Assembly (NCBI RefSeq): GCF_004794465.1
Contig: NZ_SSDJ01000067.1
Span: forward strand, 1-64,000
Direction: 5' to 3'
DNA: 64,000 nucleotides
DNA from: Microbacterium sp. K24
Lineage (GTDB): Bacteria > Actinomycetota > Actinomycetes > Actinomycetales > Microbacteriaceae
Shown: positions 25,484 to 33,109 of the stretch, piece by piece
How positions within the stretch are numbered: the stretch's first letter is position 1
How the letters are laid out: the number at the start of each line of letters is the position of its first letter
Notes under the pieces: model-generated
The model's input: the letters and a program-made list of their open reading frames with translations, nothing else
Database searches by the model: none
Told to the model about the DNA's origin: nothing
Made by a program: the position numbers and the translations under genes

Positions 25484-26089
25484 TCAGACCGATCGTTCGA
25501 GCGGGTGGTTCGCCAGCTTTCCGACCACACCGCCGTCGACGAGTCGCCGCGCCGACGTGTGCGGCTTGCGCGCGGCCTGATCGGTGACGCCGTCGCCGAA
25601 CTCCCGTGCCAGCTGCAGGCGCGGGTACTCGGCCAGCACCTCATCGAGGAAGGATGCCGGAAGAGCCTCGGTCCGCGCACCGGAGATGTCGAGCGCCGTG
25701 GCGGTCTCGAGCAGGTAGCCCTCGACATCCATCGCCGGATCGACGGACGGCCAGTTGTGGCGGATGACGACCTCCAGTGCACGCGTGCTGCGATCCGCCT
25801 CCCATCCGGCGCCCGTCGTCAGGGCGACGGCGACGTGTCCGCCTGCCTCTTCGTACGACAGGTTCACGTTGTCGTACTCGGGCACGATGCCGATGTCGTG
25901 CAGCAGAGCCGACACATACAACAGCTCGTGATCGATGTCGCTGCGTTCCTCGACGGCGGCGAAGCCCTCGGCCCACAGCCACGACCGGATCACGTGGTTC
26001 AGAATCGACTCGGAGTGGTATCGCTCTGCCAGCAACCGAGCTGCGCGAGCGGCGGGCGTGGCGGGAGGCGGGAAATCGCTGAGCTGCAT
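25484..26089 (-). CDS. HD-domain hydrolase
   Basis: The 201-residue protein carries a metal-dependent HD domain: HSESILNHVIRSWLWAEGFA with the first His, LLYVSALLHDIGI with the HD pair near residue 66, then HVAVALTT and a conserved IRHNWP. This arrangement resembles cyanamide-hydratase-like HD proteins, but the substrate is not predictable. Its start at 26089 is divergent from the CCA-adding enzyme gene, 47 bases away, with both promoters in that gap. Confidence 0.86.
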   Translation of the reverse strand: MQLSDFPPPATPAARAARLLAERYHSESILNHVIRSWLWAEGFAAVEERSDIDHELLYVSALLHDIGIVPEYDNVNLSYEEAGGHVAVALTTGAGWEADRSTRALEVVIRHNWPSVDPAMDVEGYLLETATALDISGARTEALPASFLDEVLAEYPRLQLAREFGDGVTDQAARKPHTSARRLVDGGVVGKLANHPLERSV

Positions 26090-26136
26090 GATGCTCGTCA
26101 GAATACGCCCGCAGTCGCCCCGGTACGCTGGAACCC

Positions 26137-27564
26137 ATGCTCAACATGGCCGACGGCCTCCTCCGTCTCGGTGCGCTCGCCGAGAATCCGGTCGTCCGCA
26201 CTCTCGCGACGTCGTTCGCCGAGGCGGGCTTCGACCTCGCCGTGGTCGGCGGTCCGGTGCGCGACGCCCTGCTCGGGCGGGAGACGCACGACCTCGACTT
26301 CACGACGAATGCGTCGCCCAACGACATCCTCCGCATCGTCAAGCCGGTCTCGACCGCGCAGTGGGACATCGGTCGTGCGTTCGGCACGATCGGCGCGCGC
26401 GTACAGGGCGAACAGGTCGAGATCACGACCTATCGCGCCGACAGCTACGACGGCGTGACCCGCAAGCCGACCGTCGAGTTCGGCGACTCGATCGAGGGCG
26501 ACCTCGTGCGCCGCGACTTCACGGTCAATGCGATGGCGCTGCAGGTTCCCGCCGTGAAGCTGGTCGATCCGACCGGCGGCGTGGAGGACCTCGTCGCCGG
26601 GGTCCTGCGCACGCCTGCCGACCCGAAGATCTCGTTCGGCGACGACCCGCTGCGGATGCTCCGCGCCGCCCGCTTCAGCGCCCAGCTCGGGTTCCGCGTC
26701 GACGACGACACGTTCGACGCGATCGAGCAGCTCCGGAATACGATCGACATCGTCAGCCCGGAGCGCATCCAGTCGGAGCTCGTGCGTCTGATGCAGTCCG
26801 AAGACCCGGTGCGCGGCATCCGCGTGCTGGTCGAGACGAATCTGATCGACGAGTTCCTTCCTGAGGTCAGTGCCCTGCGCCTCGAGGTCGACGAGCACCA
26901 CCACCACAAGGACGTCTACGAGCACTCGCTGACCGTGCTCACCCAGGCGATCGCGCTCGAGCATTCGCGGCATCCGGGCGCCGCTCCGGACGTGCCGCTG
27001 CGCATCGCCGCCCTGCTGCACGACATCGGCAAGCCGCGCACCCGCAAGCTCGAGGACGGCGGGGTGGTCACCTTCCACCACCACGACATCGTCGGCTCGC
27101 GCATGGCACGCAAGCGCCTGCAGGCGCTGCGCTTCGACACCGACACGACGGATGCCGTCGCCACCCTCATCGAACTCCACCTGCGCTTCTTCGGCTACGC
27201 CGAGGGCGCATGGACGGATGCCGCGGTGCGCCGCTATGTGCGCGACGCTGGCGACCTGCTCGAGCGTCTGCACATCCTCACGCGCGCCGATGTCACCACG
27301 CGCAACAAGCGCAAGGCCCAGCGGCTCGCGAGCGCCTACGACGACATCGAGTCGCGCATCGCCGCGCTGCGCGAGCAGGAGGAGCTCGACTCGATCCGAC
27401 CGGAGGTCGACGGCAACCGCATCCAGGAGGTGCTGGGCATCAAGCCGGGCCGCGAGGTGGGCGAGGCCTATCGCTTCCTGCTGGAGCTGCGGCTCGACGA
27501 GGGAGTGCTCGGGGCCGAGGTCGCCGAGGAGCGACTGCGCGAATGGTGGGCGGCGCGCGGCTGA
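26137..27564 (+). CDS. pcnA: CCA tRNA nucleotidyltransferase
   Basis: The 475-residue class II nucleotidyltransferase matures or repairs the 3'-CCA end of tRNA. It has VVGGPVRDALLG and the metal-binding DLDFTT pair (about residues 35-55), RRDFTVNAMAL, DPLRMLRAARF and ERIQSELV. A downstream HD domain, ALLHDIGKPRTRK with FHHHDIVGSRM (about 295-325), is followed by the C-terminal helical body. In actinobacteria this gene is usually beside the murJ/DUF6049 block; here about 14 kb separates them. Actinobacterial annotation often uses pcnA or cca for this gene. Confidence 0.95.
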   Translation: MLNMADGLLRLGALAENPVVRTLATSFAEAGFDLAVVGGPVRDALLGRETHDLDFTTNASPNDILRIVKPVSTAQWDIGRAFGTIGARVQGEQVEITTYRADSYDGVTRKPTVEFGDSIEGDLVRRDFTVNAMALQVPAVKLVDPTGGVEDLVAGVLRTPADPKISFGDDPLRMLRAARFSAQLGFRVDDDTFDAIEQLRNTIDIVSPERIQSELVRLMQSEDPVRGIRVLVETNLIDEFLPEVSALRLEVDEHHHHKDVYEHSLTVLTQAIALEHSRHPGAAPDVPLRIAALLHDIGKPRTRKLEDGGVVTFHHHDIVGSRMARKRLQALRFDTDTTDAVATLIELHLRFFGYAEGAWTDAAVRRYVRDAGDLLERLHILTRADVTTRNKRKAQRLASAYDDIESRIAALREQEELDSIRPEVDGNRIQEVLGIKPGREVGEAYRFLLELRLDEGVLGAEVAEERLREWWAARG

Positions 27565-27577
27565 CGCGGAGCCGCGA

Positions 27578-27609
27578 TCAGCGGAGCTCGGGCTCAGCGG
27601 AGCTCGGGC
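27578..27609. repeat. 16-bp tandem duplication at the vapC stop
   Basis: The 16-mer TCAGCGGAGCTCGGGC occurs twice in direct succession (27578-27593 and 27594-27609). The second copy encodes the last residues and stop codon of VapC on the minus strand. The duplicate therefore lies just downstream of that stop. Confidence 0.9.
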
Positions 27610-27986
27610 ACGACGATCTCAACCTCGTCGGCGACGAGCTCGAAGTCCTTCGTGTTGAATGTGACGAGTTTCGCACCCAGGGCATTCGCGTGGCCGGCCA
27701 GCATGATGTCGGTGCTCCGAGCGTGGGATGCGCGCCGCGTCGCCACACGGGCGGCAAGGCGAGCGTATGACTCGGCAGCGTTCTGATCGAAGGGCAACCA
27801 CGGCGTCGGAAACATCGCGTTCACCCGCGCAAGATCTGCCACCCTCCGACGTCGCGCTCGGGGGTCGATTGCTCCTTCGACGCCGAAGCGCAACTCCGCG
27901 TAGGTGAGCGCACTCAGCACGACGTCTTCCAACGGCAGCCGCACGTCCTTGATCTGGATGAGCACGTTCGTGTCAAGCAGGAGCAT
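27594..27986 (-). CDS. vapC: VapC-type PIN-domain toxin
   Basis: The 130-residue PIN-domain ribonuclease toxin cleaves RNA with Mg2+ when free of its antitoxin. All four acidic active-site positions are visible: Asp5 in LLLDTNVLI, Glu in LTYAELRFG (about 33), Asp in RSTDIMLAG (about 93) and Asp in NTKDFE (about 111). The ATG at 27986 overlaps the antitoxin 3' end by 14 bases, as usual for coupled toxin-antitoxin pairs. It looks intact. Confidence 0.92.
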   Translation of the reverse strand: MLLLDTNVLIQIKDVRLPLEDVVLSALTYAELRFGVEGAIDPRARRRRVADLARVNAMFPTPWLPFDQNAAESYARLAARVATRRASHARSTDIMLAGHANALGAKLVTFNTKDFELVADEVEIVVPELR

Positions 27987-28320
27987 TGCGCTCCCAGGGG
28001 TCCTGGATCCGGTAGTCGAAGATCGGGTTCTCCCGCTCCGCGCGCAGCTCTTCCACCCACTCCGCCGCCGCCTGCTTCTCTTCCTCGGACGCCGGATTGG
28101 CGTCGACCCACGCCATGATCTCTTCCGCCGGAACGGACCAGCGCCTCGGCGGCAGCCGTCGTGCAAGGTTCTGCTCGATACCGCTCTCGTCGTTCTCATC
28201 GACCAGCTTGATCAGCGCTTCGCGCGCCTCGGCCTCCATGGAACGGGAGTTGCGTCGCGCGCGCTCCTTGAGCGCGGCCACCACCTCGTCGCTCAGGTTC
28301 CGGATCGTCACCGTAGCCAT
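27973..28320 (-). CDS. vapB: FitA/VapB-type ribbon-helix-helix antitoxin
   Basis: The 115-residue protein begins MATVTIRNLSDEVVAALKER, the ribbon-helix-helix DNA-binding segment typical of FitA-like antitoxins, followed by SMEAEAREAL. A long acidic, Trp-containing C-terminal region would wrap the toxin. The length exceeds that of a usual FitA (~80), with an extra charged helix (ASEEEKQAAAEWVEELRAER). The ATG at 28320 follows a strong AAGGAGG by 6 bases, which rules out the longer frame. Dimers with VapC probably repress the shared promoter upstream. Confidence 0.9.
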   Translation of the reverse strand: MATVTIRNLSDEVVAALKERARRNSRSMEAEAREALIKLVDENDESGIEQNLARRLPPRRWSVPAEEIMAWVDANPASEEEKQAAAEWVEELRAERENPIFDYRIQDPWERNAPA

Positions 28321-28376
28321 GCTGCACCTCCTTGACAGCACAATGCTAGCAATCCGCGACAGTCGGAAGAAGGGTC

Positions 28377-29015
28377 TCAGTCCACCCGGCGGAATCGTAT
28401 TCCGGTACGTGTGAACGCCGTCGCCGATCGAGGCGAGGGCCCGACGAGGACGATGTCTCGCGCGAGCTCGGCAAGGGGCAGATCACTCGCCGAGTCGGTG
28501 TAGAAACGTCCGATGCGTCCCGTCGGATGCGCGGCCCGAAAGGCGAAGGCCTTCCGCTGCCCGACGTTGTGCGTCCGGAACCTCGGCCCGGCGGGCGAGA
28601 ACACGAACTCCGACGCGTGCACCTCCGCGCCGTGTAATCCGATGTCCGCCAAGAACCGCTGCGCGAGGAATTTCTCGGTCGCCGTCGTCACCAGGCACGC
28701 ACCGGCGTCGCTCGCTGCACGAGCCGCATCCACGATCTCGGCGGTCACGTTGCCCGGCCGGGAGGCGAGCCTCCCCGCCGTGCGCGTCGCCAGCCCTCGA
28801 TACTCGTCCTCCGACATCCCCCGAAGCGCCACGTGCACGACGGCCCGATTGCACCGAGGTCTCAGCGCCCCCTCGGCGCTCGCCAGCGCGGCGACCGCAG
28901 AGAGCACCCCGATCGGGAACACCAGCCAGGGTCGCGCGCGCAGCCGCGCGAAGACCAGAGTCGCCATCGTGTCGGAGCGACTGAGCACCCCGTCGAGATC
29001 GAAGACGGTGATCAC
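28377..29015 (-). CDS. HAD-superfamily (subfamily IB) hydrolase
   Basis: The 212-residue phosphatase-like protein has motif I FDLDGVLSRSDT with both Asp residues (about 6 and 8); the usual Thr after DG is Val. It also has GACLVTTATEKFLAQ (motif II Thr), RFYTDSASDLPL (motif IV acidic residues) and an internal hydrophobic cap segment. Subfamily IB includes phosphoserine- and phosphatidylglycerophosphate-type phosphatases. The GTG start overlaps the GntR stop (GTGA), so the two are one transcript. The substrate may belong to the pathway across the divergent region (inference). Confidence 0.85.
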   Translation of the reverse strand: MITVFDLDGVLSRSDTMATLVFARLRARPWLVFPIGVLSAVAALASAEGALRPRCNRAVVHVALRGMSEDEYRGLATRTAGRLASRPGNVTAEIVDAARAASDAGACLVTTATEKFLAQRFLADIGLHGAEVHASEFVFSPAGPRFRTHNVGQRKAFAFRAAHPTGRIGRFYTDSASDLPLAELARDIVLVGPSPRSATAFTRTGIRFRRVD

Positions 29016-29755
29016 TCGTCGTCCACGGACCGCTCGATCAGCAGCGAGACCCGATCGGAGCGGTACACGTCGACGGCGTACTCGACGCATTCGCCCGAGT
29101 CGATGAACGTGCGGCGGGTGAGCTGCAGCCCGCCGGCCGCCTGACGTGCGCCGAGGTGCGCGCTCTTCTCCCCGTCGAGCACGACGACCTCGAGCTCGGC
29201 CGACGTGCGCGCGAGTCGCAGCGCGAACCGGCGGCGGATCTCCTCCCACAGCGAGCCGGTGAGGTCGCCGTCGAGCAGTCCGGGGACGAGGTCGGCGCGG
29301 TAGTACGTCGTCTCGACGGCGAGCGGCTCGTCGTCGGAGCGCCGCAGGCGCTGCAGCGCGTAGACCGGATGCCCGGGGGAGACGCCGAGTCCGGCGGCGA
29401 CCTCGGCGTCGGCCGGACGCTCCTCGGCCCAGAACAGCTCGGCCCCTGGATTCCGCCCCGCGCGAGCGACCTCCTGCGAGAAGGATCCGAGGCGCAGCTG
29501 CACGCGCGGAGCGGAGACGAAGGTGCCGCGGGTCGCGTCCCGGTGCACGCGGCCGTCCTGCTCCAGGACGCCGAGAGCGCGGCGCAGGGTCATGCGGCTG
29601 ACGCCGAGCTCGACGCAGAGATCGCGCTCGGGGGGCAGCGGAGCGCCCGGGGCGAACTCGCCGGACTCGATGCGGGAGCGCAGTGCGGTCGCGATGCGCA
29701 GATACGCGGGCTCGCCGGTCCTCGCCGAGGGGGAGGGGTCCGCGTCCGTGCTCAC
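29012..29755 (-). CDS. GntR-family regulator, HutC/UTRA type
   Basis: The 247-residue repressor has an N-terminal winged helix (YLRIATALRSRIESGEFAPG through LCVELGVSRMTLRRALGVLE, about residues 18-75) and a C-terminal UTRA ligand-binding domain ending with a family-typical RTFIDSGECVEYAVDVYRSD. Effectors of this class are usually sugars or organic acids. A perfect palindrome of HutC type (TTGGTATATACCAA) lies at 30454-30467, ahead of the oxidoreductase-kinase operon, and is the best candidate target (inference). Confidence 0.93.
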   Translation of the reverse strand: MSTDADPSPSARTGEPAYLRIATALRSRIESGEFAPGAPLPPERDLCVELGVSRMTLRRALGVLEQDGRVHRDATRGTFVSAPRVQLRLGSFSQEVARAGRNPGAELFWAEERPADAEVAAGLGVSPGHPVYALQRLRRSDDEPLAVETTYYRADLVPGLLDGDLTGSLWEEIRRRFALRLARTSAELEVVVLDGEKSAHLGARQAAGGLQLTRRTFIDSGECVEYAVDVYRSDRVSLLIERSVDDE

Positions 29756-29778
29756 GCTGACACGCTACCCGCTGGCCG

Positions 29779-30348
29779 TCACCCTTCGCGTCGGCGGACG
29801 AGCTCCGACACGACGACGCCCGACTGATACGCGGTCGTGTCGACGGGCTCGAATCGTTCGGGGCGGTACGGCCGGTCGCCGAACAGGGGGATGCCGTCGC
29901 CGAAGAGCAGCGGTTGGCGTTTGAGGACGAGCCGGTCGATCTCCTCGGCCAGGGTCGCGGCGAGCGCCCCGCCTCCGCAGAGCCAGATCGCCCCGCCGTC
30001 CTCCCGTTTGAGCCGCTGGACGACGGCGCGCGGATCCTTGGCCGTCACCTCGAGGTTCTCTCCCTCCGCCGTGTGCGCGCGGCTGAAGACGATCTGCCGG
30101 AGGTGGTTGTACGGACTCTGCGTCTTGCCGATCTCATACGTGTTCCAGCCCATCAACACGGTGTCGAAAGCGGTGCGCTCCTGACGCAGACCGAGCATCG
30201 CGGCGATATGGGTCGGAATCGTGTCGGCGAAGCGCTCGTTGATGGCGTCCATGTGGTCGCCCTCCATCAGGAAGCCGTCGTACTCGCCCTGTGGGCCGGC
30301 GATGTAGCCGTCGAGGCTGACGGCGACGTAGTAGACGAGTTCTCGCAT
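29779..30348 (-). CDS. Dihydrofolate-reductase-family (RibD C-terminal-like) protein
   Basis: The 189-residue protein has the DHFR/RibD_C fold signatures: MRELVYYVAVSLDGYIAGPQ at the start, TVLMGWNTYE in the middle and IWLCGGGALAATL near the NADPH-binding region. Stand-alone members of this family are NADPH-binding proteins of uncertain substrate and are unlikely to be the housekeeping folA. The ATG at 30348 follows GGAGAG closely. An inverted repeat ACTACA-N5-TGTAGT 35 bases upstream may be the operator for its regulator. Confidence 0.85.
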   Translation of the reverse strand: MRELVYYVAVSLDGYIAGPQGEYDGFLMEGDHMDAINERFADTIPTHIAAMLGLRQERTAFDTVLMGWNTYEIGKTQSPYNHLRQIVFSRAHTAEGENLEVTAKDPRAVVQRLKREDGGAIWLCGGGALAATLAEEIDRLVLKRQPLLFGDGIPLFGDRPYRPERFEPVDTTAYQSGVVVSELVRRREG

Positions 30349-30382
30349 GATCTCTCCATTCACAACAGGTGTCGCACTTGAA

Positions 30383-30399
30383 ACTACAACGGATGTAGT
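30383..30399. promoter_or_regulatory. ACTACA-N5-TGTAGT inverted repeat
   Basis: Perfect 6-bp arms with a 5-base spacer lie 35 bases upstream of the DHFR-like gene and 99 bases upstream of the divergent oxidoreductase gene. Spacing and position fit a repressor site overlapping the DHFR-like promoter. The cognate regulator is unknown. Confidence 0.5.
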
Positions 30400-30453
30400 G
30401 CTTTGGCAATCGACGGATGGAGGTTGACAGACACGACCCCACGCAATAGCTTC

Positions 30454-30467
30454 TTGGTATATACCAA
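30454..30467. promoter_or_regulatory. GntR/HutC-type operator
   Basis: The perfect 14-bp palindrome TTGGTATATACCAA matches the TGGT...ACCA pattern bound by HutC-type GntR regulators. It lies 30 bases upstream of the oxidoreductase start at 30498 and downstream of a TTGACA hexamer at 30424, so occupancy would block transcription. The only GntR gene in the window is 0.7 kb away at 29012-29755. Confidence 0.7.
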
Positions 30468-30497
30468 CTGTGGTCACTTCGATCGGGAAGACTCACC

Positions 30498-31649
30498 ATG
30501 TCGTCGCACCCTCCGTCCCGCCCCGTCGCCGTCATCGGCGGAGGCATCGTGGGATCGGCCCTGCTCTACACGCTCGCCCACCGAGGGGTGGATGCCGTGC
30601 TGCTCGAGTCCGAGCCGGCCTTGGCCCTCGGGGCGAGCGGCACGAACTCCGGCATCCTGCACACGGGTTTCGACTCGACTGCGGGCGAGCTCGAGACGGA
30701 GCTGATCCTGCGGGCCGCAGAGATCCGTCCGGCCATCCTCGATGCGCTCGGCGTGCCGGTCATCTCTGCCGGCGCCGAACTCGTACCGCATACGCCCGAG
30801 GATCACGAGACCGTGCGCGCTCTCGCTGCGAACGCGGCTGCGAACGGCGTGCCGGTCGAGGTGCGGGAATCCGACGGGGCCCTGCTCGTGCCGGGGGAGT
30901 CGGTCAGCGACCCGGTGGCGTTCGCGTTCGCGCTCGCCGCATCGGCCGTCGCCGCAGGAGCGCGGATCGAGCTCGATGCCCGGGTCACCGCGATCTCCGC
31001 GATCGACGACGGCCTGCTGCTCGAGACGGCGGACGGCCGGCGCTTCGAGGTCGCGGCCGCCCTCAACGCCGCGGGGCTCTATGCCGACGACATCGCACGC
31101 CTCATGGGCGACGATTCGTTCGAGATCTATCCGCGCAAGGGCGAGTTCTTCGTGTTCGAGCTGCCTGACGGCCAGACGCTCGACCGCATCATCCTGCCCG
31201 TGCCGACGAAGCGCACGAAGGGCGTGCTCGTCTTCCCGACGCTCGACGGCAAGGTGATCGCCGGACCCACGGCGGTGGACCTCGACGACAAGGAGGACTG
31301 GTCGGTGCGCCCCGAGGCGCGCGACGAGATCCTCGCCAAGGCCGTGCAGCAGCTCCCGGCACTCGATGGGCTCGAACCGGTCGCGAGCTATGCGGGCCTG
31401 CGTCCGGCCGGGCGTGGCAGCAACTACGTGATCGGACGGTCGGTGGAGAACGATCGGCTGATCAACGTCGCCGCGATCCGATCCACCGGCCTCACGGCAT
31501 CCCTCGGGATCGCCGACCACGTCGCCGATCTCCTGCCCGAACTCGGCATCGACGTGGGCGAGCTCCGTCCGCCGACGGTCGCCGCGCCATCGGCATCCGC
31601 TGGCCCCTGGTGGCTGCGCACCGCACATCACCGTCGCACCCCCGCCTGA
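30498..31649 (+). CDS. FAD-dependent oxidoreductase (GlpA/L-2-hydroxyglutarate oxidase-like)
   Basis: The 383-residue DAO-family flavoprotein has the FAD fold VAVIGGGIVGSALLYTLAHR at the start, GTNSGILHTGFDS (about residues 49-61) in the substrate region typical of GlpA/LhgO-like enzymes, and a C-terminal GLRPAGRGSNYVIG. It lacks a BFD [2Fe-2S] domain. Pairing with an FGGY kinase in one operon resembles glycerol (GlpK-GlpD) or erythritol (EryA-EryB) catabolism, in which the kinase makes a polyol phosphate that the flavoenzyme oxidises. The actual substrate is inference. It is probably controlled by the GntR operator just upstream. Confidence 0.88.
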   Translation: MSSHPPSRPVAVIGGGIVGSALLYTLAHRGVDAVLLESEPALALGASGTNSGILHTGFDSTAGELETELILRAAEIRPAILDALGVPVISAGAELVPHTPEDHETVRALAANAAANGVPVEVRESDGALLVPGESVSDPVAFAFALAASAVAAGARIELDARVTAISAIDDGLLLETADGRRFEVAAALNAAGLYADDIARLMGDDSFEIYPRKGEFFVFELPDGQTLDRIILPVPTKRTKGVLVFPTLDGKVIAGPTAVDLDDKEDWSVRPEARDEILAKAVQQLPALDGLEPVASYAGLRPAGRGSNYVIGRSVENDRLINVAAIRSTGLTASLGIADHVADLLPELGIDVGELRPPTVAAPSASAGPWWLRTAHHRRTPA

Positions 31650-31660
31650 AGAGGAATCCC

Positions 31661-33109
31661 ATGACCACCGTTCTGGCGATCGATCAGGGCACGTCCGGCA
31701 CGAAGGCCGTCGTCGTCGACGCGGCAGGCGAGGTGCTGGCGCTCAGCGAGGTGTCGGTGCGCCCGACCTATCTGCCGGGCGGCGGCGTCGAGCACGATCC
31801 GCAGGCGGTGCTCGACTCCGTGCTGCGCGCCGGCCGCATCGCCGCCCAGCAGGCGAGAGCGGACATCGACATCGTCACGCTCGCGAACCAGGGCGAGACC
31901 GTGCTGGCCTGGGATCCCGACACGGGCGTGCCGCTGTCGAACATGATCGTGTGGCAGGACCGCCGGTCCGAGTCGGTGTGCGCGGAGCTGCGGGACCACG
32001 CCGACGACATCGCCGCCCGTACGGGCCTGGTGCTCGATCCGTACTTCAGCGCGCCGAAGCAGGCCTGGCTCCGCCGTAACGTCACCCGCGAAGGCGTCGT
32101 GACGACATCCGACACCTGGCTGCTGCATCAGTTGACCGGGGAGTTCGTGACGGATGCCTCGACCGCCAGCCGATCGCTCGTGCTCGACCTCGACACCGCG
32201 ACGTGGGATGCCGGACTGCTCGACCTCTTCGGACTCGCCGACGAGCGGATGCCGACCATCCTGGCCTGCGACGACATCGCGGGTTCCACGACGGCGTTCG
32301 GTGCGAAAGCAGCCGTCGGCGGTCTGATCGTGGATCAGCAGGCCGCGCTCGTCGCGCAGAACTGTCTGCAGCCGGGCGAGGCCAAGTGCACCTTCGGCAC
32401 CGGCGCCTTCCTGCTCGCGAACACCGGGAGCACGGCCGTGCGGTCGACGGCGAGCCTGTCGTCGTCGGTCGCCTGGCAGCAGGGCGGCCGAAACACCTAC
32501 TGCCTCGACGGGCAGGTCTACACCGCGGCATCCGCCGTGCAGTGGCTCGAGAAGCTCGAGTTCATCGACACCGCCGCCGACCTCGACCGGGTCGCCGCCG
32601 ATGATGCGCATGGCGTGCTCTGCGTGCCGGCGTTCGCGGGACTCGCGGCTCCGTGGTGGCGGCCGGATGCCACCGCCACGATCACCGGCATGACGCTGTC
32701 GACGGGAAGCGAGCACCTCGTGCGCGCGGTGCTCGAGGGCATCGCCGCGCAGGTCGCCGAGCTCGCCCGAGCCATGGCATCCGATCTCGGCCGGCCGCTG
32801 CAGCGACTGCGCGTCGACGGCGGCCTCACGCAGAGCCGCGTGCTCATGCAGGCCGTTGCTGATCTGATGCGCATCCCGGTCGACGTCTACCCCTCGCCGC
32901 ACGCGACCCCGTTCGGCGCTGCGGCCCTCGCGCGCTGCGCGATGAATCCGGAACTCGCCCTCGAGGAGGCGATCGTCGCGTGGTCGCCCTCGCACACGTT
33001 CGAACCGCAGTGGTCGGATGCCCGCGCGGCGGAGTTCTCCGATCGCTGGCGTTCCGTCGCCGACTCCCTCGCCTCCCTCTTCCCGCCCCGACCAGGAGTG
33101 AAACCGTGA
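31661..33109 (+). CDS. FGGY-family carbohydrate kinase (glycerol kinase-like)
   Basis: The 482-residue ATP-dependent sugar or polyol kinase has the N-terminal phosphate loop VLAIDQGTSGTKAVVVDA, the substrate-site SNMIVWQDRRSE (about residues 87-98), CTFGTGAFLLANTG in the second ATPase half, and a C-terminal LQRLRVDGGLTQSRVLMQ FGGY signature. DQGT and WQDRR favour the glycerol/erythritol kinase branch over xylulose kinase, but glycerol specificity is not certain. The ATG at 31661 has GAAGAGGA upstream, 11 bases after the oxidoreductase stop. Confidence 0.9.
   Translation: MTTVLAIDQGTSGTKAVVVDAAGEVLALSEVSVRPTYLPGGGVEHDPQAVLDSVLRAGRIAAQQARADIDIVTLANQGETVLAWDPDTGVPLSNMIVWQDRRSESVCAELRDHADDIAARTGLVLDPYFSAPKQAWLRRNVTREGVVTTSDTWLLHQLTGEFVTDASTASRSLVLDLDTATWDAGLLDLFGLADERMPTILACDDIAGSTTAFGAKAAVGGLIVDQQAALVAQNCLQPGEAKCTFGTGAFLLANTGSTAVRSTASLSSSVAWQQGGRNTYCLDGQVYTAASAVQWLEKLEFIDTAADLDRVAADDAHGVLCVPAFAGLAAPWWRPDATATITGMTLSTGSEHLVRAVLEGIAAQVAELARAMASDLGRPLQRLRVDGGLTQSRVLMQAVADLMRIPVDVYPSPHATPFGAAALARCAMNPELALEEAIVAWSPSHTFEPQWSDARAAEFSDRWRSVADSLASLFPPRPGVKP

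Noticed and set aside
29779-30348. Housekeeping dihydrofolate reductase (folA)
   Set aside because: The sequence follows the RibD C-terminal-like branch, lacks the folA active-site pattern, and no thyA neighbour is present.
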